Shown here: piece by piece, positions 17,542-26,304 of the stretch | How the letters are laid out: each line of letters begins with the position of its first letter | Numbering within the stretch: the first letter of the stretch is position 1 | Source: Methylotenera_A sp040387515 | Lineage (GTDB): Bacteria; Pseudomonadota; Gammaproteobacteria; Burkholderiales; Methylophilaceae | Length of the DNA: 64,000 nucleotides | Reading direction: 5' to 3' | NCBI GenBank assembly: GCA_040387515.1 | Contig: JAZKDP010000021.1 | Coordinates: 1 to 64,000, forward strand | The notes under the pieces: model-generated | Told to the model about the DNA's origin: nothing | Seen by the model: the letters and a program-made list of their open reading frames with translations, nothing else | The model's database searches: none | Translations under genes and position numbers: made by a program

Positions 17542-18105
17542 TTACTCGCCAGCATGCACGATATCAACACGGCGATCTTTATCGCACGCTGAACCAGCAC
17601 AATTTTGCGTAGCTTTTTCTTCGCCGTAGCTCACTGTTTCAATTTGTTTATCTTGCACACCTAATAAATTAAATGTTTGTTTAACGGCTACTGAACGACG
17701 TTGACCTAATGATAAGTTGTATTCACGTGTACCGCGCTCATCAGTATTACCTTGCAAAACTACTTTAGCATCAGCATGTGCCAATAAATATTTAGCATGC
17801 GCTTCGATAAGCGGACGATATTCCGCTTTAACTGCATCACTATCAAAATCAAAATAGATATTACGTTTTGATAAAATGCTGTTTGGATCACGTAGTGCGC
17901 TATCGCCACCATTTGCGTTACTATCAATAACAACTTCTTTCACGCCATTGGTATCAGCGCCATCGTTTGCACCTGTTTGTGATGAACCCGCGCTTTTATC
18001 TTCTACTTTAGCTGGTGTGATCGGTGTGCTTTTACAAGCAACCAATAGCACTGCCAAACTTAAGCCCAATGCTAATTTAGCGTTAATTGTTGATGGTTTA
18101 TACAT
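17542..18105 (-). CDS. pal: Peptidoglycan-associated lipoprotein Pal
   Basis: Pal anchors the outer membrane to peptidoglycan and is recycled to the division site by TolA and TolB. I take the ATG at 18105 (MYKPSTINAKLAL), because a strong GGGAGAG ribosome binding site lies upstream. The open frame extends 8 codons further but without a site. The resulting 187-residue protein has a lipobox LLVAC with the lipidated Cys. The OmpA-like domain follows, with IYFDFDSDAV, GNTDERGTREYNLSLGQRR and DRRVDIVHAGE. It lies between tolB and cpoB. Confidence 0.97.
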   Translation of the reverse strand: MYKPSTINAKLALGLSLAVLLVACKSTPITPAKVEDKSAGSSQTGANDGADTNGVKEVVIDSNANGGDSALRDPNSILSKRNIYFDFDSDAVKAEYRPLIEAHAKYLLAHADAKVVLQGNTDERGTREYNLSLGQRRSVAVKQTFNLLGVQDKQIETVSYGEEKATQNCAGSACDKDRRVDIVHAGE

Positions 18106-18214
18106 TTTACTCTCCCGTTTATTACCCAAATCTGGGTAAGGTTATTAAATTAAAAACTAATTTGATACAAATCGTTTAGAAATGGCGTTAACCATATCAA
18201 AACACTAACATTTT

Positions 18215-19489
18215 CTAGTTGAGTAACGGACCCCAAGCTGGTTCGCGCACATCACCTGTCGCATCATTTAAGCGTTGGCGTACTTTACCATCAGATGACA
18301 CTGCCGCCAATGCTCCACGCCCACGTATTTTAGTCGCGTATAAGATTACACGTCCGTTTGGCGCAAAACTAGGTGATTCATCTTGACTGCCTTCACTTAA
18401 CAATTGCACTTGGCCTGAAGCTAAATCTTGCAAGGCGACTCTAAACTTGCCACCATCGTTACGAATGTAGGCCAAAGATTTACCATCAGGTGAAAATTTG
18501 GGCGAAACATTGAAGCTCCCCTCAAACGTCACACGTGTTGGTGAACCGCCGTCAGCAGATACTTTGTATATTTGCGGTTTACCACCACGATCCGAGCTAA
18601 AGTAAATCGAATTGCCGTCTGGGGAAAATACTGGTTCAGTATCGATTGCATTACTTTTAGTAATTTGTTTTAAACCACCGCCACCTACATTAATTGTATA
18701 AACCTGTGAGTTTGCGCCATAGGTCAACACAATTGCCAGCTTACTACCATCTGGCGACCAAGCCGGCGCACTGTTGTTACCCTTAAAGTTGGCCAGAACT
18801 TGACGGCTGCCACTACTGAGTGACTGTACATAAACAATCGGTTTTTTCTTTTCGAAAGAAACATAAGCCAATTTTGACCCATCTGGTGACCAAGCTGGCG
18901 AAATAATCGGCTCATTCGATGACACTACTGTTTGTGGATTAAAGCCATCGGCATCGGCTACTTGCAGTACGTAACGTTTGCCTTTTTTCGTGATGTAGGC
19001 AATACGGCTAGCAAATATGCCAGACTCACCTGTCAATTTCTGATAAATAACATCTGCAATTTTGTGCGCGGTAGTGCGCACTTGACTAGGCGATATCTGA
19101 TAATCCATGCCAGCCAATTGTGTTTGCTTTAATACATCCATCAATTGAAAAGAGACTTTCAATTTACCACCAGCAATAGGCTCAACGCGCCCAACAGTCA
19201 ACGCTTGTGCCTGCAAAGCAGACCATTCAGCATATTTAACTTGTGCAGGCGTAGTAGGCAAATTAGCCATACCACGTGTTTCTAGCACACGGAATAATCC
19301 GCTGCGCTTTAAATCGGCCGCGACAATATCGGCAATATTATCTTTGGAATTGGCAGCATCGCCAAAAGGCACGATTGCAATAGGAATTTGCTGTGCGCCA
19401 CCGCCACTGATTTCAATATCAAGCTCGGCATGTGCGCTGACAACAATAAAAAAGCTGAGGATAAAAACGATTATTTTTGATAAGTTCAT
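18215..19489 (-). CDS. tolB: Tol-Pal periplasmic beta-propeller protein TolB
   Basis: TolB cycles between Pal and TolA in the periplasm. The 424-residue protein starts with a signal peptide (MNLSKIIVFILSFFIVVSAHA). The N-terminal alpha/beta domain is about 25-150. The six-bladed propeller has the repeated WSPDG and FSPDG motifs (ISPAWSPDGSKLAYVS, PAWSPDGSKLAIVL, PVFSPDGNSIYFSSD, PKFSPDGKSLAYI). I use the ATG at 19489; the frame continues three codons upstream to a TTG with no better binding site. It sits between tolA and pal. Confidence 0.97.
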   Translation of the reverse strand: MNLSKIIVFILSFFIVVSAHAELDIEISGGGAQQIPIAIVPFGDAANSKDNIADIVAADLKRSGLFRVLETRGMANLPTTPAQVKYAEWSALQAQALTVGRVEPIAGGKLKVSFQLMDVLKQTQLAGMDYQISPSQVRTTAHKIADVIYQKLTGESGIFASRIAYITKKGKRYVLQVADADGFNPQTVVSSNEPIISPAWSPDGSKLAYVSFEKKKPIVYVQSLSSGSRQVLANFKGNNSAPAWSPDGSKLAIVLTYGANSQVYTINVGGGGLKQITKSNAIDTEPVFSPDGNSIYFSSDRGGKPQIYKVSADGGSPTRVTFEGSFNVSPKFSPDGKSLAYIRNDGGKFRVALQDLASGQVQLLSEGSQDESPSFAPNGRVILYATKIRGRGALAAVSSDGKVRQRLNDATGDVREPAWGPLLN

Positions 19490-19665
19490 TGTGACCAATA
19501 TGTTGTGAATTTCACCTGTTGGTAATTCAGTTTTTAAAAAGGTTCCGTCAAATTTTACTGCAAACAGGCTTTGATACTACCGCAATTACACTTTATTACA
19601 TTTTTTACGCTTTATTTACATTATTAAAGCTAACAAAATATGGCCATCAAAGCCTATTATCTCAA

Positions 19666-20520
19666 TTATTCGTTCGGCTTAAACGTCAAATTTAAGTTTC
19701 TAAATTTGGCATAAATCGCTGGGTCAGAAGGCAGTGGCAATGGCTGGGATGCAGCAATAGCACGCTCCACGGCATCATCACAAGCGCTAATTCCGCTAGA
19801 TTTTTTTAGCTTAGGAGTGCCGCTTAATTCACCCGTTGGCAGCAAGCCGATTGAAAACACCAGCTCTGGATTGCCATCGCCACACAAAGTCTTATTCACA
19901 TTACCACGAATTTTGGATCTAATTTTATCCTGATATTCACCAATAACACTGGCATTGGCAGCAGCACTTGCAGCGTTTGCCTGTTTATTTTCTGATGCAT
20001 TCTCTTCAGACAGCATGTCTTGCTGCATTTTTTTTAGTGCATCTTCCTGTTTTTCTGTGGCTTTTTTTTCTAACGATTTTTTCTCTCGCAACTCATCTTT
20101 GCGCGCATCTTCCTGAATTTTTTCCAGCACGTCCTTTTTGCGTTTTTCATCTAGCGCTTTTTGTTTTTGTTCTATTTCTTTTTGCTTCAGTTCTTCCTTT
20201 TTTTTCTCAAGCTCAATATCTACTTTTGGCTCTTCTGGCTTAGGCTTTTCTTCTACAACTGGCTTTGGTTCTGGCTTGGGCTCAGGCTTAATTTCTGGCT
20301 TTTCTTCAATAATAGGTTTGGGTTCAGGTTTAGGCGGCTCGCTAATCACGGGTTTAGCGCTAGGTAATTTATCCCACAACTCAACTTCTGTGACGTTCAA
20401 CACAGGATGCGCCGCTTTCCAATTAAATGAAACCAGCATGGCGCCCAGCAAAAACACATGCACAGCAATTGCCAGCGCACCTGCTTTCCATGAGTCGGTA
20501 CTTTCGTGAGGTCTTAACAT
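19666..20520 (-). CDS. tolA: Tol-Pal system protein TolA
   Basis: TolA spans the periplasm and transmits the proton-motive energy of TolQR to TolB and Pal. The 284-residue protein has one N-terminal membrane anchor (residues about 15-35). A long charged Pro/Glu/Lys-rich region with PEPKP repeats follows, then a Lys/Glu/Gln-rich helical domain. The C-terminal TonB-like domain (about 195-284) contains YQDKIRSKIRGNV, ELVFSIGLLPTGEL and AIAASQPLPLP. It lies between tolR and tolB. A gap of about 175 bases before tolB shows nothing I recognise. Confidence 0.95.
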   Translation of the reverse strand: MLRPHESTDSWKAGALAIAVHVFLLGAMLVSFNWKAAHPVLNVTEVELWDKLPSAKPVISEPPKPEPKPIIEEKPEIKPEPKPEPKPVVEEKPKPEEPKVDIELEKKKEELKQKEIEQKQKALDEKRKKDVLEKIQEDARKDELREKKSLEKKATEKQEDALKKMQQDMLSEENASENKQANAASAAANASVIGEYQDKIRSKIRGNVNKTLCGDGNPELVFSIGLLPTGELSGTPKLKKSSGISACDDAVERAIAASQPLPLPSDPAIYAKFRNLNLTFKPNE

Positions 20521-20574
20521 TTGGTGATTAATTTTTGCATTAACTATTTAAGCTAGTCGTTGGTGTGGAGATAA

Positions 20575-20964
20575 TTAAGGTGCCGGCTTGAATAGCAAAC
20601 CCACTTTATCGACTTTGGCTTGTTTCAATAAATCCATCACCTCAATGACTTTGCCATACTGGGTTTTTTCATCAGCCGCGACCACTACTGGACGATCTTT
20701 ACTTTCAAGCTGTTTTTTAATTTCAAACAACAGTTCGTCTCGCTGCAGCTTTTTACCTTCAATTTCTGCCATGCCGTCTTTTTTAATCGTCACCACTATC
20801 GGCGCGCCAGTTTGTTTTAATGCTTGGCCTACTTTAGGCAAATCAACCACGCCAGGGTTAGTCATTGGCGCAGTCACCATAAAAATGACTAGCAACACCA
20901 AAGTAACGTCGATATAGGGCACAACGTTAATTTGATTCATCATGCGGCGTTTACGAGTGCGCAT
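20575..20964 (-). CDS. tolR: Tol-Pal system protein TolR
   Basis: TolR is the ExbD-type partner of TolQ in the inner-membrane proton channel. The 129-residue protein has a short basic cytoplasmic N-terminus (MRTRKRRMMNQINVVPYID), then one membrane segment with the essential Asp (DVTLVLLVIFMVTAP). The periplasmic domain contains VVVAADEKTQYGKVIEVMDLLK. It starts 15 bases after the tolQ stop and precedes tolA. Confidence 0.97.
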   Translation of the reverse strand: MRTRKRRMMNQINVVPYIDVTLVLLVIFMVTAPMTNPGVVDLPKVGQALKQTGAPIVVTIKKDGMAEIEGKKLQRDELLFEIKKQLESKDRPVVVAADEKTQYGKVIEVMDLLKQAKVDKVGLLFKPAP

Positions 20965-20979
20965 TTTAATCTCCTAACG

Positions 20980-21654
20980 TTAAGACTTGCGTTGCAAAAT
21001 ATTGGTAAATTCTTCCATAAAGCTTTCGTAACGAACTGACAGTCTATCAACGTTGGAAGCAAAACGGTTATAAGCAATCACAGCTGGAATCGCCGCAAAT
21101 AAGCCAATCGCCGTGGCAATTAACGCTTCCGCAATGCCTGGCGCCACTTGGCTTAATGTGGCTTGAGCTACGCTGGACAAACCTCTGAACGAATTCATAA
21201 TGCCCCAAACTGTACCAAACAGGCCAATATACGGGCTTACTGAGCCAACCGAAGCCAAAAAAGGCAAATGCGCATCCAAGTCATCAAGCTCGCGGTTATA
21301 AGCAGCACGCATGGCTCGGCGCGAACCTTCCATCACATCACTCACTTCCATTTTACCTTGCTGCTTGTGACGAATATATTCTTTAAAACCAGCCTCAAAA
21401 ATACTGGCCATGCCTCGTGGCTTGCGACGACCAGCAGTGATGCCTTCATAAAGCTTATTCAAATCACCGCCAGACCAGAATTTATTTTCAAAATCCTCCG
21501 ACTCAGTTTCAGCGCGTTTAATAGTGGCCACTTTAATGAAAATGTACCACCACGAAAATAATGATGTAATCAACAATATCACCATCACTAGCTGTACAGG
21601 CAGACTTGCGCCTGAAATTAAGGTTAATAAAGACATATCACTTGCTACACTCAT
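20980..21654 (-). CDS. tolQ: Tol-Pal system protein TolQ
   Basis: TolQ is the ExbB/MotA-type proton-channel subunit of the Tol-Pal complex. The 224-residue protein has three membrane segments (about 10-35, 130-150 and 165-185) and a cytoplasmic loop with AYNRELDDLDAHLPFLASVG. SPYIGLFGTVWGIMNSFRGL and ATAIGLFAAIPAVIAYNRF are the conserved channel segments, including the Thr of GLFGTVWG. It lies between ybgC and tolR, the classical order. Confidence 0.97.
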   Translation of the reverse strand: MSVASDMSLLTLISGASLPVQLVMVILLITSLFSWWYIFIKVATIKRAETESEDFENKFWSGGDLNKLYEGITAGRRKPRGMASIFEAGFKEYIRHKQQGKMEVSDVMEGSRRAMRAAYNRELDDLDAHLPFLASVGSVSPYIGLFGTVWGIMNSFRGLSSVAQATLSQVAPGIAEALIATAIGLFAAIPAVIAYNRFASNVDRLSVRYESFMEEFTNILQRKS

Positions 21655-21679
21655 GCTGGCTCCATTTGATAACTACCGC

Positions 21680-22105
21680 TTACAGCTGCTGCAGTTTTAA
21701 TTTAAGTTGATTCGGAATCTTGCTGGGTTTAAAGGTTAACGCATCCACACACGCAATTTTTACATTGGCTTCAATTAAAACTTGTGTGCCTTGATTAATT
21801 TTTTGTAAAAAGACCAAACTACCATGACCTATCATGGTTAGTTCACTTGAAACAGTCAGTAAATCGTTAAATTTTGCGGGTTTTTTAAACTGAATTTGCA
21901 TACTATGTACCACAAACAGTGAGTTTAACGCATCTTTTAAGTCTGTTTGCTCAAATCCTAAATGGCGTAGCCACTCAGTACGGGCGCGTTCCATATATTT
22001 CAAATAATTGCTATGGTAAACCACACCACCACTATCTGTATCTTCGTAATATACACGTACTTGCCAATTAAACTGGCCTTTTGTTTCAAATTTTACTGCT
22101 GCCAC
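21680..22105 (-). CDS. ybgC: Acyl-CoA thioesterase YbgC (Tol-Pal associated)
   Basis: YbgC is a hot-dog fold thioesterase of the Tol-Pal cluster, reported to act on short acyl-CoA or interact with acyl carrier protein and phospholipid enzymes. The 141-residue protein has the 4HBT catalytic block VYYEDTDSGGVVYHSNYLKYMERAR, with the active-site Asp in EDTDSGGVVYHSNY. Its start lies inside the end of ruvB (13-base overlap), so it is translationally coupled to ruvB and precedes tolQ. Confidence 0.94.
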   Translation of the reverse strand: MAAVKFETKGQFNWQVRVYYEDTDSGGVVYHSNYLKYMERARTEWLRHLGFEQTDLKDALNSLFVVHSMQIQFKKPAKFNDLLTVSSELTMIGHGSLVFLQKINQGTQVLIEANVKIACVDALTFKPSKIPNQLKLKLQQL

Positions 22106-23130
22106 GCTTCACCTGTTGCTAATGTTTTCGGTACATCCAAGCCAAAATGTTGATACGCTAAACTCGTCGCCATGCGACCACGCGGCGTACGCATCAAATA
22201 GCCTTGCTGAATTAAATAAGGCTCTAGCACATCTTCAATCGTGTCGCGCTCTTCGCCAATCGCAGCCGCTAAATTATCTAGCCCAACCGGCCCACCACCA
22301 AATTTCTCTAAAACTGCCTGCAATAATTTTCTATCCATCACATCAAAACCCAAACTATCGACATCTAACATTTTCAGCGCCGCATCCGCCACTTCAGAAC
22401 TCACGATACCATCGGCTTTCACTTGCGCATAATCGCGCACGCGGCGCAATAGTCGATTGGCAATGCGCGGTGTACCGCGTGAACGTTTCGCGACTTCAAA
22501 TGCACCAGTCGCTGTTATTTGCACCTCTAACAGTCCAGCACTTCGATGCACAATACGTCCTAATTCTTCTGCAGTGTAAAATTCCAAGCGCGATACGATA
22601 CCAAAGCGATCTCTTAGGGGGTTAGTCAGCATCCCCGCGCGAGTAGTTGCACCCACTAGCGTAAATGGCGGCAAATCCAGCCTTACCGAACGCGCGGCTG
22701 GACCTTCTCCAATCATAATATCCAACCGATAATCTTCCATGGCGGGATATAAAATTTCTTCTACCACAGGGCTTAAGCGGTGGATTTCATCGATAAATAA
22801 AACATCATTGGGTTCTAAGTTGGTGAGTAAAGCGGCTAAATCACCGGCGCGTTCCAGCACAGGACCAGAAGTTTGGCGCAGATTAACGCCCATTTCACGC
22901 GCAATAATATGTGCCAACGTCGTTTTACCTAAGCCTGGCGGCCCAAATAATAGTACATGGTCTAATGCTTCGCTACGGCCACGCGCAGCGTTTATAAAGA
23001 TTTCCAACTGACCACGCGCTTTTTCTTGCCCCACATATTCATCCAAAGCCTTAGGGCGAAGGGCGCGTTCAATCGCCTCTTCTTGTGGGCTGGCAGCGGC
23101 AGGAGCAATTAAGCGATCGGTTTCAATCAT
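22093..23130 (-). CDS. ruvB: Holliday junction branch migration helicase RuvB
   Basis: RuvB is the hexameric AAA+ motor that drives branch migration on RuvA-bound Holliday junctions. The 345-residue protein has ALRPKALDEYVGQ near the N-terminus, Walker A FGPPGLGKTTLAH, Walker B VLFIDEIHRL, sensor 1 LVGATTRAGMLTNPLRDRFG, and the C-terminal winged helix with YLMRTPRGRMAT. ruvA and ruvC lie about 6 kb away in their own cluster, so the ruv genes are split as in many betaproteobacteria. It overlaps ybgC. Confidence 0.98.
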   Translation of the reverse strand: MIETDRLIAPAAASPQEEAIERALRPKALDEYVGQEKARGQLEIFINAARGRSEALDHVLLFGPPGLGKTTLAHIIAREMGVNLRQTSGPVLERAGDLAALLTNLEPNDVLFIDEIHRLSPVVEEILYPAMEDYRLDIMIGEGPAARSVRLDLPPFTLVGATTRAGMLTNPLRDRFGIVSRLEFYTAEELGRIVHRSAGLLEVQITATGAFEVAKRSRGTPRIANRLLRRVRDYAQVKADGIVSSEVADAALKMLDVDSLGFDVMDRKLLQAVLEKFGGGPVGLDNLAAAIGEERDTIEDVLEPYLIQQGYLMRTPRGRMATSLAYQHFGLDVPKTLATGEAWQQ

Positions 23131-23164
23131 GAGATTTAAAGCTTACTAACGTTAAAACACCCTA

Positions 23165-25306
23165 TTATGAGTTTAATTGCGAAAAATTCTCAATTAATTT
23201 TTTAATAGCGACTGGCGGACCGAGATGCATGCCTTGACCATAATGCACGCCGATGGTTTTTAATTCTTTTAAAATCGCCTCGTTTTCAACAAACTCCGCG
23301 ACGGTTTTTATGTTCATGGCTTCCGCCACACTATGTATTGAGCGCACCATGGCATGATCAATTTTATTAATGTGCATTTCTTTTACAAAAGCGCCATCAA
23401 TTTTCAGAAAATCCACCTCGAAGTTTTTTAAATAGGTAAATGATGACATGCCGCTACCAAAATCATCCAATGCAAAACTACAGCCCAATTTTCTGAGCGC
23501 CGTAAACAATTGAATGGTGTTTTTGAGATTAACAATCGCAGAAGTTTCAGTGATTTCAAAACAAATGGATGTTGGCGGGATAGCATAAACCGCCAATTGC
23601 TCGCGAATAAACCCCAACAAACTTTTATCACCAAGTGACGTACCTGATAGGTTAATCGAAAAAACATAATTACACTTTTCATTACTTCTATCCAACATAT
23701 CACGATACGCTGCGAACGTATTCCTAATCACCCAGCGATCAATATTAGGCATTAAATGATAACGCTCGGCAGAAGGAATAAATGCAGTTGGCAGTATGAT
23801 TGTGCCATCCAAGCTTATTTTTCTAATCAGCACTTCATAATGATGTTGTGCCGGCACATTAGACGAAAGTGGCACGATTGGCTGGCAATACAACATAAAC
23901 TGCTCATCATCAATTTCATCGGTAATATCTGAAATAGCTTCTACTTGTCTGCGTCGTTGAGTGACTTCAATATCGCCTGCGCTAAACAAGAAACTTTGAT
24001 TACGACCCGCTTTTTTAGCCGAATAACAAGCAGAGTCGGCCGCGTGCATAATTTCACTCACACTAGCAAAGCTAGCATTAATGACGACCATGCCAATGCT
24101 GACACCGATATTAAAAATTTTATCATCGTGCATAAATCGATAATCGTGCACTATTTTCAATAGGGTATTCGTGATTTGGCTGGCATCAGACAAGCTACAA
24201 TTTTCGAGCAGTAAACCAAACTCATCTCCACCCAAACGCGCCAACGTGTCTCTATCGCGCATTCTATTGGCTAAGAGAACACTAATTTGCCTTAGTAGCT
24301 CGTCACCCGCTGCGTGGCCACAGGTGTCATTCACCAACTTAAACTGATCCAAATCCATATAACAAAATACATGCTGCGCGTTCACTTCATGCACGCTTTT
24401 CAAGCTACGTTCTAACCTAACTTCAAACTCGCGCCGATTCACCAAACCAGTTAAATCATCATGCTGCGCTTGATGACGCAGCATACTGGTTGCATCGTTA
24501 ATCCTATCCTGCATACTTTCATAAGCATGTTTAAGGCTAGTAGACATGGAATTAAAACCTTTTTGCAGGGTTTTTAATTCACCGCTGGAATTTTCAGTGA
24601 TGGTTTGCGCAAAGATTCCTTCGCCGACTTTATTCACTGCATGCGCAATTTCTTGAATCGGTTTAGTGATATTGCGGCCAATACGCCATGCGATTAAAGC
24701 GCTCATCATCAATCCAAATAAGCCAATTAAGAGGATTTTAGTAATTAAGTCGAGCTTGATATTTTGTAACGTCTGATTGCTTAAATCCACATAAACATGC
24801 CCAATTGCTAGCTGATTACTCGCTATTTCTGCGCCTTCTTTTGCATCGTATCCGCTGGAAAAATCCTCAATTTCAACCAAACTGCGGTAAATAGGTGAGG
24901 TAAAAATAATGCCATTGCGCAGTTTGAATTCGTTCAGATTATTTTTATCAACGCGGTTAATTAAATCTTGTGACAATGGGCGGCCACTTAATGCCAACAC
25001 CATGCCTTTATTATCGACTACTAGCACAGTCCTGACTTCCTGCTCATTAGATAGCGCTTGCTGTACTAGCTTCTGTAATATCTGGCGATTACCCGATATT
25101 ACGCCATACTCTGCCGCTGGCGCTAATTGCGATGCCATGATGCGGCCGCGGTCACTTAGTGATTGATTCAACACGTCAAAAACATTAGAAATAGCGTAAC
25201 CAGCTAAAATAATCGCGAATAACAAGGCAGGAATAGTCCCCAGCAAAATTACTCTGGATTTAATGCCTAAATTATTAAAGCCTAATCGACCCGTATCATT
25301 TTTCAT
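23165..25306 (-). CDS. Membrane GGDEF-EAL cyclic-di-GMP enzyme with HAMP domain
   Basis: A 713-residue bifunctional c-di-GMP enzyme. It has one membrane segment at about 15-40, a periplasmic sensor region, and a second membrane segment at about 185-208 that leads into a HAMP domain. The GGDEF domain (about 280-440) has an intact LGGDEF and an RxxD inhibitory site upstream. The EAL domain (about 460-705) has EVL in the signature position but keeps the catalytic set: ITETSAIV, LDDFGSGMSS, KIDGAFVK, TVAEFVE and GQGMHLG. Both activities therefore look possible. Its start overlaps the upstream binding-protein gene by 11 bases, so the periplasmic domain may read the state of that protein. Confidence 0.92.
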   Translation of the reverse strand: MKNDTGRLGFNNLGIKSRVILLGTIPALLFAIILAGYAISNVFDVLNQSLSDRGRIMASQLAPAAEYGVISGNRQILQKLVQQALSNEQEVRTVLVVDNKGMVLALSGRPLSQDLINRVDKNNLNEFKLRNGIIFTSPIYRSLVEIEDFSSGYDAKEGAEIASNQLAIGHVYVDLSNQTLQNIKLDLITKILLIGLFGLMMSALIAWRIGRNITKPIQEIAHAVNKVGEGIFAQTITENSSGELKTLQKGFNSMSTSLKHAYESMQDRINDATSMLRHQAQHDDLTGLVNRREFEVRLERSLKSVHEVNAQHVFCYMDLDQFKLVNDTCGHAAGDELLRQISVLLANRMRDRDTLARLGGDEFGLLLENCSLSDASQITNTLLKIVHDYRFMHDDKIFNIGVSIGMVVINASFASVSEIMHAADSACYSAKKAGRNQSFLFSAGDIEVTQRRRQVEAISDITDEIDDEQFMLYCQPIVPLSSNVPAQHHYEVLIRKISLDGTIILPTAFIPSAERYHLMPNIDRWVIRNTFAAYRDMLDRSNEKCNYVFSINLSGTSLGDKSLLGFIREQLAVYAIPPTSICFEITETSAIVNLKNTIQLFTALRKLGCSFALDDFGSGMSSFTYLKNFEVDFLKIDGAFVKEMHINKIDHAMVRSIHSVAEAMNIKTVAEFVENEAILKELKTIGVHYGQGMHLGPPVAIKKLIENFSQLNS

Positions 25307-26273
25307 ATTGTGCTAGTTCAGCGTCAGCTATTTTTTTCTGTAATTTGTCTTTATCTTCCACCACAATATTCAGTGAGCGCGCGACTTGATAATTGACGGC
25401 TATTGAAAAATATCGCGGCGTCTGTGGTGGTGGTAAAAGACCTGGTGACGCCTGTGAGTTCACCGCAATTTCTGTCGCCTGTTTAGCCAGTTGTTTAGTT
25501 GTGCTATACACAGCAGCCAACGCACCCGCTTGTACGTACGACCGAGAATAACCAAACACTGGCTTGAGATGTCGGTATGTCGTCAATAAAATAGGCTGCG
25601 CAGTTTCACGGCTATACACAAATGAATCTGGAATCGCCATTAACGCATCGTTGTTATCTAATATTTTATTCAGCTTAGGGATTAAATCAGACTCTTGCGC
25701 AATGCTTTCCTCAGTGACATTAATGGCGGTTTTTTCACCTGCATCTTTAATTAACTCGGCATATTGAGATGAGCTGGTACCCAGTAGAACACCTAAATTT
25801 TTGATATTTGGCATCACCGTCTTAATGAGCATCATTTGCCGCATATAAGGCTGATCTAATACGATTGCACTAAAGTTGCCCAAATCGCGCCTGCTAGAAG
25901 CAAGTAAACTATTAAATGCAGGCAAAGGTGTAAATACGCCAACAACAGGCGTTGTGTGTTTCAATTTACTGGCAGCCTGTAGCGCATTAACACCCAACGC
26001 AATCACTAACTCACTATTTTCGGCGACTACTAATTTATCCGTTTCTTGTAAATCGATCACCTTTACACGCAGCGCCGTGTTCTTAGAGCTGATGAGCTCA
26101 TCTCTAAAATGCTCTACAAACTCTAAATTAGTTGGCGTGGGTGCACTTAATATAATAGTGACGCCCGTGTAAGCAAATGAAAGTGTGGGCGCAAAAAAGC
26201 CAATCATTAACGCAATAAACATTAATAATTTAATAAAACTCCTGCTTATTGTATTAGTGCGCAAATGAATCAC
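25296..26273 (-). CDS. ABC-type periplasmic substrate-binding protein family (ABC_sub_bind)
   Basis: A 325-residue secreted protein with a signal peptide (membrane segment about 12-34, cleavage after SFA). It has the two-lobed pattern of the ABC_sub_bind family. Recognisable pieces are VVAENSELVIALGVNAL, TPVVGVFTPLPAF, VMPNIKNLGVLLGTSSS, DALMAIPDSFVYS and GYSRSYVQAGALAAVYS. No permease or ATPase gene is nearby. It lies between a TonB-dependent receptor (31 bases upstream) and a GGDEF-EAL sensor that it overlaps. A signalling role, delivering ligand information to the sensor, fits this better than transport. Confidence 0.82.
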   Translation of the reverse strand: MIHLRTNTISRSFIKLLMFIALMIGFFAPTLSFAYTGVTIILSAPTPTNLEFVEHFRDELISSKNTALRVKVIDLQETDKLVVAENSELVIALGVNALQAASKLKHTTPVVGVFTPLPAFNSLLASSRRDLGNFSAIVLDQPYMRQMMLIKTVMPNIKNLGVLLGTSSSQYAELIKDAGEKTAINVTEESIAQESDLIPKLNKILDNNDALMAIPDSFVYSRETAQPILLTTYRHLKPVFGYSRSYVQAGALAAVYSTTKQLAKQATEIAVNSQASPGLLPPPQTPRYFSIAVNYQVARSLNIVVEDKDKLQKKIADAELAQYEK

Positions 26274-26304
26274 TTTAGCGTCGCAAGCCCAGCCTTAAAA
26301 TGCA